Shown here piece after piece: positions 63,099-64,000 of a stretch of DNA of 64,000 bases. Each line of letters begins with the position of its first letter. The stretch's first letter is position 1. The stretch covers positions 1,860,001-1,924,000 of the forward strand of contig NZ_CP157199.1 in assembly GCF_039954625.1 (NCBI RefSeq), read 5' to 3'. Position numbers and translations under genes: made by a program. The DNA is from Pontimicrobium sp. SW4 (GTDB lineage Bacteria; Bacteroidota; Bacteroidia; Flavobacteriales; Flavobacteriaceae). Under the pieces are notes generated by a model. It saw only the letters and a list, made by a program, of their open reading frames with translations. It had not been told where the DNA came from and searched no databases.

Positions 63099-64000
63099 AT
63101 GAACTTAAATAATTTTACAATAAAATCTCAAGAAGCCATACAACAAGCGCAACAAATCGCACAAGGGTATGGTCATCAACAAATAGAAAATGAGCACATT
63201 TTTAAAGCTATTTTCGAGGTTGACGAAAATGTATTGCCTTTTATTTTAAAAAAGCTAAATGTTAATGTATCACTTTTACAAGATATTTTGAATAAGGATT
63301 TAGAAAGTTTCCCAAAAGTATCTGGTGGTGATATTATGCTATCTCGAGAAGCAGGAAAAGCTGTTAACGAGGCAACAATAGTAGCAAAAAAAATGAACGA
63401 TGATTATGTATCTATCGAGCATTTAATACTTGGCATATTTAAAACAAAAAGCAAAATAGCTCAAATTTTAAAAGACCAAGGTATAACTGAAAAAGGTTTA
63501 CAAGCAACCATTGATGAATTGCGAAAAGGAGACAGAGTGACCTCACAAAGTCAAGAAGAAACATACAACGCACTCAATAAGTACGCAAAAAACCTCAACC
63601 AATTAGCAAAAGATGGGAAATTAGACCCAGTAATTGGTCGTGATGAAGAAATTCGTAGAATTCTACAAATCTTATCTCGACGCACCAAGAACAATCCAAT
63701 TTTGGTTGGCGAACCAGGAACTGGTAAAACAGCCATTGCAGAAGGTTTAGCACACAGAATTATTGATGGTGACATTCCTGAAAACCTAAGAAATAAGCAA
63801 ATATTTGCTTTAGATATGGGAGCTTTAATAGCAGGAGCAAAATATAAAGGTGAGTTTGAAGAACGCTTAAAAGCTGTGATAAAAGAAGTTACGACAAGCG
63901 AGGGGGATATTGTTCTCTTTATTGATGAAATACATACACTTGTTGGCGCTGGTGGTGGTCAAGGTGCTATGGACGCAGCTAACATCTTAAAACCAGCTTT
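63099..64000 (+). CDS. clpB: ATP-dependent disaggregase ClpB, N-terminal part
   Basis: The gene starts at the ATG at 63099 and runs off the right edge, so only the first 300 residues are present. The Clp-N repeat domain (about 1-145: [38 protein letters not shown]) is followed by the first AAA+ module ([18 protein letters not shown], Walker [10 protein letters not shown], Walker [11 protein letters not shown]). With DnaK it rescues aggregated proteins under stress. No sigma-32-like or CIRCE element is visible upstream; a TGTCT/AGACA hairpin lies about 63028-63042. Confidence 0.95.
   Translation, partial: MNLNNFTIKSQEAIQQAQQIAQGYGHQQIENEHIFKAIFEVDENVLPFILKKLNVNVSLLQDILNKDLESFPKVSGGDIMLSREAGKAVNEATIVAKKMNDDYVSIEHLILGIFKTKSKIAQILKDQGITEKGLQATIDELRKGDRVTSQSQEETYNALNKYAKNLNQLAKDGKLDPVIGRDEEIRRILQILSRRTKNNPILVGEPGTGKTAIAEGLAHRIIDGDIPENLRNKQIFALDMGALIAGAKYKGEFEERLKAVIKEVTTSEGDIVLFIDEIHTLVGAGGGQGAMDAANILKPA

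Noticed and set aside
1..64000. CRISPR array, prophage, IS element or tRNA gene
   Set aside because: I saw no regular short repeats with spacers, no transposase or integrase motif and no convincing tRNA cloverleaf sequence.

Overview
The window is low-GC (roughly one third GC by eye), densely coded chromosomal DNA from a member of the Bacteroidota, most likely a marine Flavobacteriaceae. The evidence is the abundance of lipoproteins and exported proteins, -7 promoter boxes of the TAnnTTTG type, a Bacteroidota-style SRP RNA with a well-spaced -33/-7 promoter, family markers such as DUF7935-like, DUF5107 and YtxJ proteins, and GTG/TTG starts with weak Shine-Dalgarno signals. I see no tRNA, rRNA, CRISPR array, transposase, integrase or phage module.

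Layout. 0-7.4 kb: the tail of a truncated gene, a lipoprotein overlapping a LytS/LytTR two-component pair, DoxX, a Tat-type metallophosphoesterase broken at a T9 run, holA, a free-standing HsdR-N protein, a GT2 glycosyltransferase and an OmpA lipoprotein. 7.6-9.1 kb: two small divergent genes (one HTH-like) around a palindromic candidate operator, then a YciO-type protein. 9.1-17.3 kb: an esterase, a serine hydrolase, UvrD/PcrA, DsrE, an FMN glutamate-synthase-like enzyme and a patatin. 17.3-19.9 kb: recG carrying an in-frame DUF559 nuclease-like domain between helicase motifs II and III.

19.9-33.3 kb is the accessory-looking part: a serine hydrolase, a large DUF5107-TPR lipoprotein followed by a GH-like lipoprotein (probably one carbohydrate-related operon), a membrane-anchored AraC regulator, an M1 peptidase and a membrane protein. 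A decayed copy of the recG 3' end (31876-32006) and two copies of a 156-bp sequence (27506-27661 and 32040-32195) frame this block. Next comes a two-gene ABC unit preceded by GTTAGGC and followed by GCCTAAC plus a long imperfect palindrome, an arrangement that resembles an integron-type cassette.

33.3-64 kb is mostly housekeeping and stress functions: a thioredoxin-fold lipoprotein, two acidic coiled-coil exported proteins, pheT, a PAP2 phosphatase, a putative AraC-controlled cluster (SnoaL, SPW, YHS, AhpD-like), a TauE/P1 peptidase/PLP-decarboxylase operon, a YbiT-type ABC-F protein with one degenerate ATP site, transaldolase, an SDR, SRP RNA, glutaminyl cyclase, a DUF2975-DUF2975-HTH operon, glyA, fumarylacetoacetase, TPR lipoproteins, YtxJ and the start of clpB at the right edge.

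The observations most worth pursuing are the recG-DUF559 fusion with its palindromic flanks, the recG-tail and 156-bp duplications bracketing 12 kb, the attC-like cassette architecture around the ABC genes, and the homopolymer frameshifts at two gene starts.
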